Source of the DNA: an uncultured Clostridia bacterium
GTDB taxonomy: Bacteria; Bacillota; Clostridia; Lachnospirales; Lachnospiraceae
Direction: 5' to 3'
DNA: 64,000 nucleotides
NCBI GenBank assembly: GCA_947385955.1
Contig: CANDNA010000001.1
Span: 62,001-126,000, forward strand
The notes beneath the pieces are model-generated. The model saw only the letters and a list, made by a program, of their open reading frames with translations. It did no database searches and was not told where the DNA came from. Position 1 is the stretch's first letter. Each line of letters opens with the position of its first letter. Positions 42,931 to 50,827 of the stretch are shown here, piece by piece. The translations under genes were made by a program, and so were the position numbers.

Positions 42931-43254
42931 TTATTTCTCTTCATACAGTTCCAGCACTGCGCCGTCTTTCCAGACAAAAGCAAGTCTGGCTTTGCCGCTG
43001 CCGGAATCCATCGGGCCGCAGATCACGCTGTCCGCATCCTCTATGTAATGTTCCAGATTGTCCACTTTATAGGCCACATGAGGGTTGCGGTGAAGCACCT
43101 CCGGAAACGGTGTGCCTTCCTCGAATTTCAGATATTCTATTTTGTAGTCATAATCATCCACATTGCTGACCCAGAATTTTGCCCCTTCATTGTAGGTCAT
43201 ACCTGGTTTTTTGTTTGTAATCGGGATACCGATGTGCATATATTCCGCAGACAT
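42931..43254 (-). CDS. VOC (glyoxalase/bleomycin-resistance-like) protein
   Basis: The 107-residue protein begins MSAEYMHIGIPITNKKPGM, has YNEGAKFWVSNVDDYDYKIE in the middle, and ends AFVWKDGAVLELYEEK, a single-domain VOC pattern. Metal-binding residues are only partly recognisable: His7 and the final Glu. AAAGGAGG precedes the start. It follows dhaK with a 13-base gap, so it may act on a carbonyl or keto-sugar compound tied to the kinase substrate. Function is unproven. Confidence 0.7.
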   Translation of the reverse strand: MSAEYMHIGIPITNKKPGMTYNEGAKFWVSNVDDYDYKIEYLKFEEGTPFPEVLHRNPHVAYKVDNLEHYIEDADSVICGPMDSGSGKARLAFVWKDGAVLELYEEK

Positions 43255-43267
43255 TCTATTGCCTCCT

Positions 43268-44269
43268 TTATCGTTTGGTCAGATACGGCGTATGGCAGGG
43301 TGCATTCCACAGACGCAGGAGTTCCTCATCCATACGCGCCATAAACATCTGGAAACCGGCCTGTTCCTGTACGGTTAAAAGCTCGCCCACATAGTTGGCT
43401 ACAATCTCTATATCCTGTTCTTTCAGGATTTCCTCACAACGGCGGTAAATAATCAACTGTTCCATCAAGGTGGTCGCGCCGGAACCGTTGATAATCAGCA
43501 TAACCTTCTCGCCTTTCTTGATCCCGATGTCTTTTACCAGTGCATTCACCATAATTTCCGCTGTTTCATCCGCAGATTTCATAGGCTGGCGCCCGCCGCC
43601 GCCTTCCCCGTGCTGCCCCATGCCGATCTCCATATCTTCTTCCCCCAGATCAGCCAGCGCCGCACCGGTAGAAGGATGGGTCGCGCCTCTCACAGCTACT
43701 GCCAGCGTAGCCATATTGTCGGCAAAGCGCTGTGTCACCTCTGCAACCTCCTCCAGGCTCCTGCCTTCAGCCGCAGCCGCACCGGCAATCTTGTAGGCGG
43801 GAATACATCCTACCAGACCCCGGCGGTCATCCGCATTCTCACGGGGCGCATTGGACACGTCCTCCTGTGTCACTACCTTTATCACATGCAGTCCCTGCTT
43901 CTTACACTGCTTCATCGTCAGATTACCGGTCAGCATATCCCCCGCATGATTCAGCACAATATACAGAACACCCTTTCCCTTGTCCGCCAGCTTGATGGCA
44001 TCCACACACGCCTGCGGGCCGGGCGCTGCAAAGACATCGCCCACGACCGAAATATCCACCATGCCTTCTCCCACAAAACCGGATATGGCAGGCTCATGGC
44101 CGGAGCCGCCCTGTGTCACAACCGTCACCCGGTCCGCTTTCTCCAGCCCCCGGTTGATGATCATATTGTCCTCACCCCGGTACAGAATATCCCGGTTGGC
44201 TGCTGCCAGACCATCCAGCGCCTCTGTGGTCAGATTTTCCGGGTTGTTGATAAACTTTTTCATTTTCAT
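43268..44269 (-). CDS. dhaK: Dihydroxyacetone kinase subunit DhaK-like
   Basis: The 333-residue protein has the DhaK signatures FINNPENLTTEALDGLAAAN, TQGGSGHEPAISGFVGEGM, DVFAAPGPQACVDAIKLAD, VLYIVLNHAGDMLTGNLTMK, and MGQHGEGGGGRQP with the His that binds the substrate carbonyl as a hemiaminal. Length is normal. The nearby dhaL-like gene supplies the ADP-binding subunit; a dhaM gene is not seen here. The substrate could be dihydroxyacetone or a related ketose such as erythrulose, since the sorC-type regulator and VOC gene differ from standard dha operons. Confidence 0.92.
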   Translation of the reverse strand: MKMKKFINNPENLTTEALDGLAAANRDILYRGEDNMIINRGLEKADRVTVVTQGGSGHEPAISGFVGEGMVDISVVGDVFAAPGPQACVDAIKLADKGKGVLYIVLNHAGDMLTGNLTMKQCKKQGLHVIKVVTQEDVSNAPRENADDRRGLVGCIPAYKIAGAAAAEGRSLEEVAEVTQRFADNMATLAVAVRGATHPSTGAALADLGEEDMEIGMGQHGEGGGGRQPMKSADETAEIMVNALVKDIGIKKGEKVMLIINGSGATTLMEQLIIYRRCEEILKEQDIEIVANYVGELLTVQEQAGFQMFMARMDEELLRLWNAPCHTPYLTKR

Positions 44270-44314
44270 TGGCCATGCCCTCCTTATTCCGAATCTCTTT
44301 TACAACGACAAATC

Positions 44315-44944
44315 TTATAACACGCCTGCACCTTCCGCCAGCCCGCGGATAAACAGCGATGCCGATACCGCCCCTGCATCAGGGGTGCCAATGGTCTGTT
44401 CCTTATAACTGCGGGCACGTCCGAACTTAGCCACAAAGCCTTCACTGGCTTTTGCACCTGCCTGGGCAGCATCCGCTGCCGCTACCAGAATCGCCCGGAT
44501 GTCTCCTTCTGCAGACTGCGCTGCCTCCACCGCCGGAATCAACGCATCCATCATAGTCTTGTCGCCCACCTTTGCCGTGGTAATATCTCCCAGTTCCTGT
44601 AAAATGCCTGCAAACATCCTGCGCAGGCCCCCTTCATCCAATTCCTTCTCGTCCTCTTCCAGCAGTACACCCAGTCCGCTGATCAGTGCACCATACAGCG
44701 GGCCTGCCGAGCCGCCCCGGACTTCCATAGCAGCCATCCCCAGATCATCCAGAAACGCCGGTATGGAACGCTCTCCCCACCGGGGCACCTGCTCTGTAAT
44801 CAGCCGGGCAATCTTATTCATCGTAATGCCGTGGTCTCCGTCCCCGAAGCGGGAATCAATTTCGCAAAGCCGATCTGAATGCTCCGACAGCAGCCGTGCG
44901 GCGCCAAGCAGCATAGCGGCAACTGCCTCCCGGTCCAAAATCAT
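44315..44944 (-). CDS. dhaL: Dihydroxyacetone kinase subunit DhaL-like
   Basis: The ATG at 44944 follows GGGAGG by eight bases. The 209-residue protein has the nucleotide/Mg motif RFGDGDHGITMNKIARLI near residue 33, VRGGSAGPLYGALISGLGVL, VGDKTMMDALIPAVEAAQS, and SEGFVAKFGRARSYKEQTIG with PDAGAVSASLFI. It is the helical-barrel subunit that carries ADP/ATP and passes phosphate to the DhaK-bound substrate. It is the first gene after the promoter and operator at 45018-45073. Confidence 0.92.
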   Translation of the reverse strand: MILDREAVAAMLLGAARLLSEHSDRLCEIDSRFGDGDHGITMNKIARLITEQVPRWGERSIPAFLDDLGMAAMEVRGGSAGPLYGALISGLGVLLEEDEKELDEGGLRRMFAGILQELGDITTAKVGDKTMMDALIPAVEAAQSAEGDIRAILVAAADAAQAGAKASEGFVAKFGRARSYKEQTIGTPDAGAVSASLFIRGLAEGAGVL

Positions 44945-45017
44945 GATGCATCCCTCCCTGATACCAAATCCCATTTACCTTCCACAGGATTGCACAAAAG
45001 TTCAATAGATACTTTTT

Positions 45018-45045
45018 ATTATAATATTTATGTTACAAATGTCAA
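45018..45045 (-). promoter_or_regulatory. Near-consensus promoter of the dhaLK operon
   Basis: Minus strand TTGACA (45045-45040), 16-base spacer, TATAAT (45023-45018), about 70 bases before dhaL. Confidence 0.8.
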
Positions 45046-45055
45046 TATAAATCCT

Positions 45056-45073
45056 TATTTTTGTACAAAAATA
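45056..45073. promoter_or_regulatory. Perfect 18-bp palindrome, likely operator of the SorC-type regulator
   Basis: TATTTTTGTACAAAAATA is fully self-complementary and sits ten bases upstream of the -35 box of dhaL, beside the gene for a SorC-family regulator. A binding site for that regulator is inferred. Confidence 0.6.
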
Positions 45074-45107
45074 AATTTCTATTTTTCCTTTTTTCATAAT
45101 GAATGCA

Positions 45108-45150
45108 CAAAAAAATAACTGCATTGCCGTTCCATCCTTGCAATGCAGTT
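45108..45150 (-). terminator. Rho-independent terminator of the SorC-type gene
   Basis: Minus strand AACTGCATTG...CAATGCAGTT followed by A then TTTTTTT, 26 bases after the regulator stop, separating it from the dha promoter. Confidence 0.85.
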
Positions 45151-45175
45151 ACATATGTTACTTTTTCATATTTTC

Positions 45176-46159
45176 TTATGGCGCTTCCAGAAGTCCCTGT
45201 ACCAGACCGGCCCGGGCCACAATATGTGTGAAATATCCGCTGTGTAAAGCACCCCGGAGTGCACGGACACTGGTGTTGGCAGAACATACCCCCACCACAT
45301 TGGTACAGCGTTTCAGAAGTTCCCGGGGTATCTGAATGGCAAAATCCTGTTCCGAACAGATTATATTCCCCTTCTCATTGTAATAATAAGCCAGCAGACG
45401 GCCGCAGGCATGCTGTTCCTGCAGACGGTTCCCATAACGGGCTACGGAAGCAAAATCCGGCGTGGAAGGATAATTGCTGATATTGACCAGCGCCGTATCC
45501 ATCTGTTCCCACACCCTGCAGATCTGATGATATAACTCTGTGGAACACAATACCTGCTTTTCATCCAGACTTTCCGGCAGGGCCGGCAGATAGAGGAAAT
45601 GAGGGCCGGCATCCAGATACTGCGCCAGAAGGCGCACATTTTCATTGGAATGGTAATTGCGGATCGGGAAACCAGCGTTTCCCACCAGCGGGCAGATCTC
45701 CTGTACACTGCTTTCCGGCCGGGGATTCTCTTCCAGCCAGGTCACAAGCTGCCCCACAAAATACCCCCATCCCACTCCCAGACGGCAGGTTTTCAAATCC
45801 TGCAAAAGCTCCGCCGCTCCCTGAGACAGACGCCGGTTGGTCAGCCGGTCATCTCCTGCATCTTCAATCACCCGGCCGCCCTTAAGGGAATGCAGCCGGC
45901 AAACCCTCCGGAAAAGTCCGTCTGCCTGACTGTCAGGTTCATGGACTGTAATTTCCACCACCCCCAGCGCTCTGGCTTCTGACAGCATACGGCTGACCAT
46001 AGGACGGGAAATCCCCATTTCTTTTGCAATGTCACTCTGTTTCTGATTGTCCAGATAATAACGGCGGGCCACATATGCCAGACGCTGCTGTTTTTTATCA
46101 GTCCGTTCCATGCCCTGCTCTGCTCCCTTCCTGTTCCGGTTTTGGATAGCAGTCTCCAT
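45176..46159 (-). CDS. SorC/DeoR-type sugar-responsive regulator
   Basis: The ATG at 46159 follows GGAAGGAAA; an in-frame ATG at 46111 is possible. The 327-residue protein has a helix-turn-helix (AYVARRYYLDNQKQSDIAKE, MGISRPMVSRMLSEARALGV) and a C-terminal SorC sugar-binding domain (CRLGVGWGYFVGQLVTWLEE, PLVGNAGFPIRNYHSNENVR, VLCSTELYHQICRVWEQMDT). It is related to regulators of pentose, erythritol and glycerol metabolism. It lies upstream of dhaLK and probably controls it through the palindrome at 45056-45073. Confidence 0.88.
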   Translation of the reverse strand: METAIQNRNRKGAEQGMERTDKKQQRLAYVARRYYLDNQKQSDIAKEMGISRPMVSRMLSEARALGVVEITVHEPDSQADGLFRRVCRLHSLKGGRVIEDAGDDRLTNRRLSQGAAELLQDLKTCRLGVGWGYFVGQLVTWLEENPRPESSVQEICPLVGNAGFPIRNYHSNENVRLLAQYLDAGPHFLYLPALPESLDEKQVLCSTELYHQICRVWEQMDTALVNISNYPSTPDFASVARYGNRLQEQHACGRLLAYYYNEKGNIICSEQDFAIQIPRELLKRCTNVVGVCSANTSVRALRGALHSGYFTHIVARAGLVQGLLEAP

Positions 46160-46291
46160 TTTTATTTCCTTCCGCTTTTTTATATCTTCTAAAGCAAGCC
46201 GAAACTGCCGCAGGCAATCCTGTACCTTACTCCATTTCAAAAGAAATACATTATCAGGATTTTGGTATTAAAATGCCTTTTTATTATATCA

Positions 46292-46402
46292 CATGTCGTC
46301 AGCCGTCAGGCTGCCGACCTACGCGCACATCAGTGCGCTTCCTATTATATCATGTCGTCAGCCGTCAGGCTGCCGACCTACGCGCACATCAGTGCGCTTC
46401 CT
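46292..46402. repeat. Two-copy tandem repeat (52 bp, period 59 bp) with hairpins
   Basis: Two identical 52-base copies start at 46292 and 46351, joined by ATTATAT. Each contains AGCC/GGCT and GCGCAC/GTGCGC short hairpins. No reading frame of interest crosses it. The region to 46580 shows no other gene. Confidence 0.85.
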
Positions 46403-46583
46403 TAATCATATCATAAAAAGGCCTCGAAAGATAGATGGCATAAAAATCGTTCCTTTTCTCTTTCGTGTTGGCAGTTTCGACCACCAACGATCTCACCAAT
46501 GGCTTCTTAAAAAGGAAAATTGGTTATGACATAATCAGTGCAATAAACCGGTTATATACGTTGTATTAAATGATTTTTGACTG

Positions 46584-46612
46584 TTGACAATCGCTTCTCC
46601 GTGCACTATAAT
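46584..46612 (+). promoter_or_regulatory. Consensus promoter of the marR-tauE operon
   Basis: TTGACA (46584-46589), 17-base spacer, TATAAT (46607-46612), about 50 bases before the MarR-type start codon. Confidence 0.9.
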
Positions 46613-46665
46613 ACTTCAAAAATGAATAATCCAAAAAAAGAATATATACGTATGGAGGATGAGAT

Positions 46666-47100
46666 ATGAATCCGAATATTGAGATATTCAGAAAAATCCC
46701 ACTGGCATATAGCGCAGTATGCAAACCGTTTTGCAAAGAGTTAAATCTTCCACAAACGGCCTTCGACATATTGATGTTTCTTGGGAACAATCCCACCTAC
46801 AAAACAGCCAGCGATATCGTAGAGGTACGCCATATTAAAGCAAATCTGGTATCCGTCCATGTGGAGCGTCTGGTACATGAGGGATACCTGATAAGGCGTT
46901 CGGTAAAGGGCGACCGCCGCAAAACAGAACTGCTTTGTACAGACAAAGCTCAGCCTGTGATCGAACAGGGGCGGCGGATCCAAAATTCTTTTATAGAGAG
47001 GCTGTTTTCCAACACAGATGATAATATGCGAGATACGTTTTATAGTGTGATGTGCATGATTGAGGAAAGTTTAGACACAATTTTAGAGGAGGAACAGTAA
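46666..47100 (+). CDS. MarR-family transcriptional regulator
   Basis: The 144-residue protein has a winged helix: LPQTAFDILMFLGNNPTY, ASDIVEVRHIKANLVSVHVE as recognition helix, and the wing GYLIRRSVKGDRRKTELLCT. It follows a consensus promoter and a GGAGG ribosome site. The TauE/SafE gene begins 3 bases after its stop, so the pair is one operon, and the regulator most likely represses its own promoter. The ligand is unknown. Confidence 0.9.
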   Translation: MNPNIEIFRKIPLAYSAVCKPFCKELNLPQTAFDILMFLGNNPTYKTASDIVEVRHIKANLVSVHVERLVHEGYLIRRSVKGDRRKTELLCTDKAQPVIEQGRRIQNSFIERLFSNTDDNMRDTFYSVMCMIEESLDTILEEEQ

Positions 47101-47103
47101 TAT

Positions 47104-47880
47104 ATGGAAATCTTGTTGACGATTTTTGTAACATTTTTTGCAGGTATGGGTGCTGGACTCGGCACCGGTTTTGCCGGAATGAGCGCCGCTGCGGTCATCA
47201 GTCCAATGCTGATTACTTTTTTGAATATCGACCCATACATGGCAGTGGGAATTGCACTTTCATCAGACGTGTTAGCCAGTGCGGTTTCAGCTTACACCTA
47301 CCATAAGAACAAAAATCTGGACATAAAAAATGGATTGGTTATGATGGCCAGTGTGTTAACCTTTACGGTAGTTGGCAGCTATGTGGCAAGCCTTGTTCCC
47401 TCAACAACGATGGGCAGCTTTTCTGTATTTATGACATTCATCCTTGGTGTCAAATTCATTGTGAAGCCTGTCATGACCACCAAAGAATCTATGAAGGATA
47501 TATCCGCCAAAAAACGTGTGCTTCAGTCCTTGCTTTGCGGCGTTTTAATTGGCTTTATCTGCGGCTTCGTAGGCGCAGGCGGCGGTATGATGATGCTTTT
47601 GATTCTGACAAGCGTTCTGGGGTATGAGTTAAAAACAGCTGTGGGAACCAGCGTGTTCATTATGACGTTTACTGCGTTTACAGGTACGCTGTCCCATTTC
47701 GCGATCGGAGGCATACCAGATATGCTGACGTGGGCACTGTGCGTGATCTTCACACTTTTATGGGCACGCATAGCCGCTGTATTTGCCAATAAAGCACAGC
47801 CCAAGACACTGAATCGTGCTACCGGTATCGTGTTGGCGATTCTTGGAATTATCATTATGGGATTCCGATTCCTGAACTGA
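47104..47880 (+). CDS. TauE/SafE-family membrane permease
   Basis: The 258-residue protein has about seven or eight hydrophobic segments, with the internal repeat typical of TauE/SafE: GMGAGLGTGFAGMSAAAVIS near the start and GFVGAGGGMMMLLILTSVLG in the second half. Family members export sulfite, taurine-derived or other organic anions and some import. It is coupled to the MarR-type gene, so exposure to a toxic anion may induce it. Substrate inferred only at family level. Confidence 0.9.
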   Translation: MEILLTIFVTFFAGMGAGLGTGFAGMSAAAVISPMLITFLNIDPYMAVGIALSSDVLASAVSAYTYHKNKNLDIKNGLVMMASVLTFTVVGSYVASLVPSTTMGSFSVFMTFILGVKFIVKPVMTTKESMKDISAKKRVLQSLLCGVLIGFICGFVGAGGGMMMLLILTSVLGYELKTAVGTSVFIMTFTAFTGTLSHFAIGGIPDMLTWALCVIFTLLWARIAAVFANKAQPKTLNRATGIVLAILGIIIMGFRFLN

Positions 47881-48015
47881 ACGGTTTTCTGTCATTTTAA
47901 CAATGAGGAAATTTTATAAGCGTTTCTCAACACAAAATGGAAAAGGGAATAAAAATTTGCCATACAGATATGATTCGAAAAAGAGTGTTTGTATCTGTCA
48001 ATCTTTTCCTCCCTG

Positions 48016-48024
48016 TGCTATACT
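48016..48024 (+). promoter_or_regulatory. Extended -10 promoter of a small gene
   Basis: TG-C-TATACT at 48016-48024, 35 bases before the ATG at 48059, with a weak TGTCAA -35 17 bases upstream. Confidence 0.5.
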
Positions 48025-48058
48025 CTGTCTGAACAGAAAATCACAGGAGGAAAACATA

Positions 48059-48277
48059 ATGAGCAAATATGAACCATTATGGGAACATGTAAAACAGGAC
48101 AGCCGTGATTCTTTCCGGTTGTCCTTTGATGAAATACAAACCATTGCCGGCATACCAATTGACCATTCCTTTTTAAAATACAAAAAAGAATTGACCGCAT
48201 ATGGGTATCAGGTCGGAAAAATATCCATGAAGGAACAGAATGTCCTGTTCAACAAAATCACACGATCCCCCTCCTGA
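48059..48277 (+). CDS. Small conserved-looking protein of unknown function
   Basis: The ATG at 48059 follows AGGAGGAAAACATA. The 72-residue product begins MSKYEPLWEHVKQDSRDSF and contains LSFDEIQTIAGIPIDHSFL and GYQVGKISMKEQNVLF. It has no signal peptide or Cys pairs. The pattern LxFDEIxxIAGxPIDHSFL is one I have seen in short uncharacterised Firmicutes proteins, but I cannot name a function. Good start and promoter make it real. Confidence 0.65.
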   Translation: MSKYEPLWEHVKQDSRDSFRLSFDEIQTIAGIPIDHSFLKYKKELTAYGYQVGKISMKEQNVLFNKITRSPS

Positions 48278-48308
48278 TTCCTGTTTCGGAAAAATCCGTC
48301 AGATTGGT

Positions 48309-48515
48309 ATGGACCTTTTTCCTGAGATCAGGCCCTATATCGCCGACCATACCATAGACGCCATTGTCTTTCAGAATCTGGAAGCCCAGGCCCACCTGGC
48401 CTGCCGCCTCTTATTTGAAAAGATGTGCTATGGCCGGGAAATCACCCGGAGTAAATACTACTCCAAACTGGAAATCGTTATGGCCGGAAACCTGGAGTAT
48501 TTTGCAGAGCCATAA
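48309..48515 (+). CDS. Short reading frame of unknown status
   Basis: Codons from ATG at 48309 give 68 residues including DLFPEIRPYIADHTIDAI and FEKMCYGREITRSKYYSKLE, followed by a strong terminator at 48552. There is no clear ribosome site. It may be the tail of a decayed gene or a small protein. Confidence 0.35.
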   Translation: MDLFPEIRPYIADHTIDAIVFQNLEAQAHLACRLLFEKMCYGREITRSKYYSKLEIVMAGNLEYFAEP

Positions 48516-48551
48516 AAAATTTTTGAAAAGGAATCCCCCGTATAACAAAAG

Positions 48552-48592
48552 AGGCTTTTCGAAGCACCCCTGCACTTCGAAAAGCCTTTTTT
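48552..48592 (+). terminator. Strong rho-independent terminator
   Basis: AGGCTTTTCGAAG / CTTCGAAAAGCCT, 13 pairs, followed by a T-run on the plus strand; near-symmetric, so it may also work for the minus strand. Confidence 0.88.
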
Positions 48593-48642
48593 ACTCTGTT
48601 CTTATCATTTGCCTGAATGAAAAGCCTGCCTATGCCTATATC

Positions 48643-48875
48643 TGCCAATTGGTACATATCGTTTGCTGACCGCTGCCTGTGGAGGATATTAGAAGTTCTT
48701 AGTGCTTTGCTCACTGTCAGCAATTCCCGGACAGGGATGTCCGGGAACGGCCTGCCTGAGCCTGGATGGCGAATGCAGGCCAGTTGCGTCACCTGCCAAA
48801 TCCTGAATCAAAGTACTTAGAACTACTTATATCCGCAGCCCGGAAGCGGACGCAAACGATATGTACAAATTGGCA
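48643..48875. repeat. 233-bp palindromic (MITE-like) element
   Basis: The outer arms TGCCAATTGGTACATATCGT and their complement near 48852-48875 match over 24 bases with one mismatch. Imperfect pairing continues inward to about 70 bases each side (ATTAGAAGTTCTTAGTGCTT against AAGTACTTAGAACT). The centre holds a perfect TTCCCGGACA/TGTCCGGGAA hairpin and GGCCTGC/GCAGGCC. No protein is encoded. It looks like a non-autonomous mobile repeat or a large structured RNA. Confidence 0.75.
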
Positions 48876-48909
48876 GGCACAAAAAACACAGGCTTTTCAC
48901 ATGCAAATC

Positions 48910-50604
48910 CTATATCTGAAACCGATTCATCAGCTCCACCATAGCCTCTACCTGGGTCTTTTGCTCTTCGCTGACTGCTGCCGTTTCTTCTGAGGTAGCC
49001 GAATTGTTATCCACTACGGAGGATACCTCAGCGATACTGTCGTTGACATCCCGCATATGAGCTGTATTCCGTTTCAGCATCTCCACAATCTGACCGATCT
49101 TTTCGGTAGCGGCTTCTGTATCTTCCATCACTTCTTTCATATTGGCTGTGGTCTCATCTGCAATGGTAATTCCTCTTTCCATTACGGTCACTGTGGTTTC
49201 AATCAGTTCCGTGGTTTTTCCCGCAGCTTTTGCCGACTCATTGGCCAGATTCTTGACCTGTTCCGCCACAACCGCAAAGCCTCTTCCGGTCTCTCCTGCC
49301 CTGGCAGCCTCAATCGCCGCATTCAGGGAGAGCAGATTGGTCTGAGAAGCAATATCCTCGATATCCTCAATGATCGTACCGATCTGACCGGAGCACTTGC
49401 TGATTTCTTCGATGGCTCTTCTCAGTTCTGTCATCTTCTGATTTCCTCTGGACAGTGTCTCACCGGCTCTGGAAGCAATTTTCGCCGATTCCTCCGCTTC
49501 TTTGGCATTCTGCTCCATGCTTCTGGTCATCTCATCAAAGGTAATCATCAGCTCTGACACCTGGGTAGCCTGGGCCGTACAGCCTTCTGCCAGATCCTCA
49601 GCCGCACATGCAAGCTGGTCGGAACCGCTGTCGATCTGAGCGGAAACACGGCGGATGGTCTGCAGGGTCTCCCGCATTTTCTCCCCGATCTTCTGGAAAG
49701 AATCCTTTACTTTTACAAACTCACCCACATATTCCTGTTCAATCTGTATGTTGTAATTGCCATCTCCCATCTGCTCCAGTACTTCCGTGATTTCCTGTAT
49801 CATGCCAAGCAGATTCCGCTTCATAAAGGCAATCGCTGATACCATCCTGCCGACTTCACTGTCATCCTCCTGCAAAGCCAGACCCGTATGGAAATTGCCG
49901 CCGGCCAGCACGCTCATCTGTTCCGATACCTTCACAATGGGCTGCAACAGCTCTTTGTCCGAAAACTTTATCGTCTTGATCAACTGCATGACCACATAGA
50001 GAAAAGAAGCCGCAAACAACACTTCCGACAGAACCTGAAGCCCCTGCAGAAACGCCTGATTTTTGTCCTTACGTTCCAGAATACTGTTCACGGTAGTATC
50101 TGTCAGCGCATTGATCTGTGTCACACTTTCCTCATACTCCACACTAAATACACAGTCCTGGGCAGCCTGCAGATTGCCCTCCTTCACATATGCCATTGCC
50201 TGTTCTTCCAGCGGGACAAGATTTTCCGACAGAGAAGCGATCTGGTTCAGTTTCGCCCATTCTTCATCGGTGAGCCCGCAGTTCTGTAATGTCTCGATGG
50301 CATGATCCCTGTTCCGGTCCGTATTCAGCTCTTTCATATAAGCATTATAATACGTTTCATTTCCGGTCACCGCATAAGACTGTACTTCATGCGTCAATGT
50401 TTTGGAACCAATCCGATACTGGTTCAGCGCTTTGACCGTATCCAGCTGGGCTTTCTGTACTCTTGACATGCAGATATTAAATGCAAGAAAACCCAGCAAC
50501 AGAACCATACCCAGCCCCACTGCAACAAATGCCTGTTGTACCAGACGGCGCAGCCGCGCGGCCTGACTCTTTTTTCCCTGTACACCAACTTCACTTTTTC
50601 CCAT
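48910..50604 (-). CDS. Methyl-accepting chemotaxis protein with four-helix-bundle sensor
   Basis: The 564-residue protein has membrane segment 1 at about residues 24-46, a helical sensor (residues 50-185, rich in short heptads, 4HB-type), membrane segment 2 at about 190-212, and a HAMP domain ([18 protein letters not shown]). Its signalling tip reads [19 protein letters not shown] with [20 protein letters not shown]. It differs from the first chemoreceptor in its ligand domain. The 220 bases to the next gene (50605-50827) show no obvious gene. Confidence 0.92.
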   Translation of the reverse strand: MGKSEVGVQGKKSQAARLRRLVQQAFVAVGLGMVLLLGFLAFNICMSRVQKAQLDTVKALNQYRIGSKTLTHEVQSYAVTGNETYYNAYMKELNTDRNRDHAIETLQNCGLTDEEWAKLNQIASLSENLVPLEEQAMAYVKEGNLQAAQDCVFSVEYEESVTQINALTDTTVNSILERKDKNQAFLQGLQVLSEVLFAASFLYVVMQLIKTIKFSDKELLQPIVKVSEQMSVLAGGNFHTGLALQEDDSEVGRMVSAIAFMKRNLLGMIQEITEVLEQMGDGNYNIQIEQEYVGEFVKVKDSFQKIGEKMRETLQTIRRVSAQIDSGSDQLACAAEDLAEGCTAQATQVSELMITFDEMTRSMEQNAKEAEESAKIASRAGETLSRGNQKMTELRRAIEEISKCSGQIGTIIEDIEDIASQTNLLSLNAAIEAARAGETGRGFAVVAEQVKNLANESAKAAGKTTELIETTVTVMERGITIADETTANMKEVMEDTEAATEKIGQIVEMLKRNTAHMRDVNDSIAEVSSVVDNNSATSEETAAVSEEQKTQVEAMVELMNRFQI

Positions 50605-50827
50605 AAGTTTTCTCCCAATCCCTGAACTAACCAGTTAATATTGATACTAACCATTATACCTGAGAGAAGCCCGATGGTCAATGTTTCCTGGCATTTGAGT
50701 TTCCCTGTTTACTCCTGGATACCATAAAAATGCAAAAACATTGTACCTTTCATAACAGAGAAATGTCAGCTGTGTAAGCCTTGCCACGGCTGTCCATAAA
50801 GGCGGCATTTTCCCCGCGGAATTAAAG

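Noticed and set aside
46292..46402. A CRISPR array
   Set aside because: Only two copies with a 7-base spacer; no array structure or cas genes.
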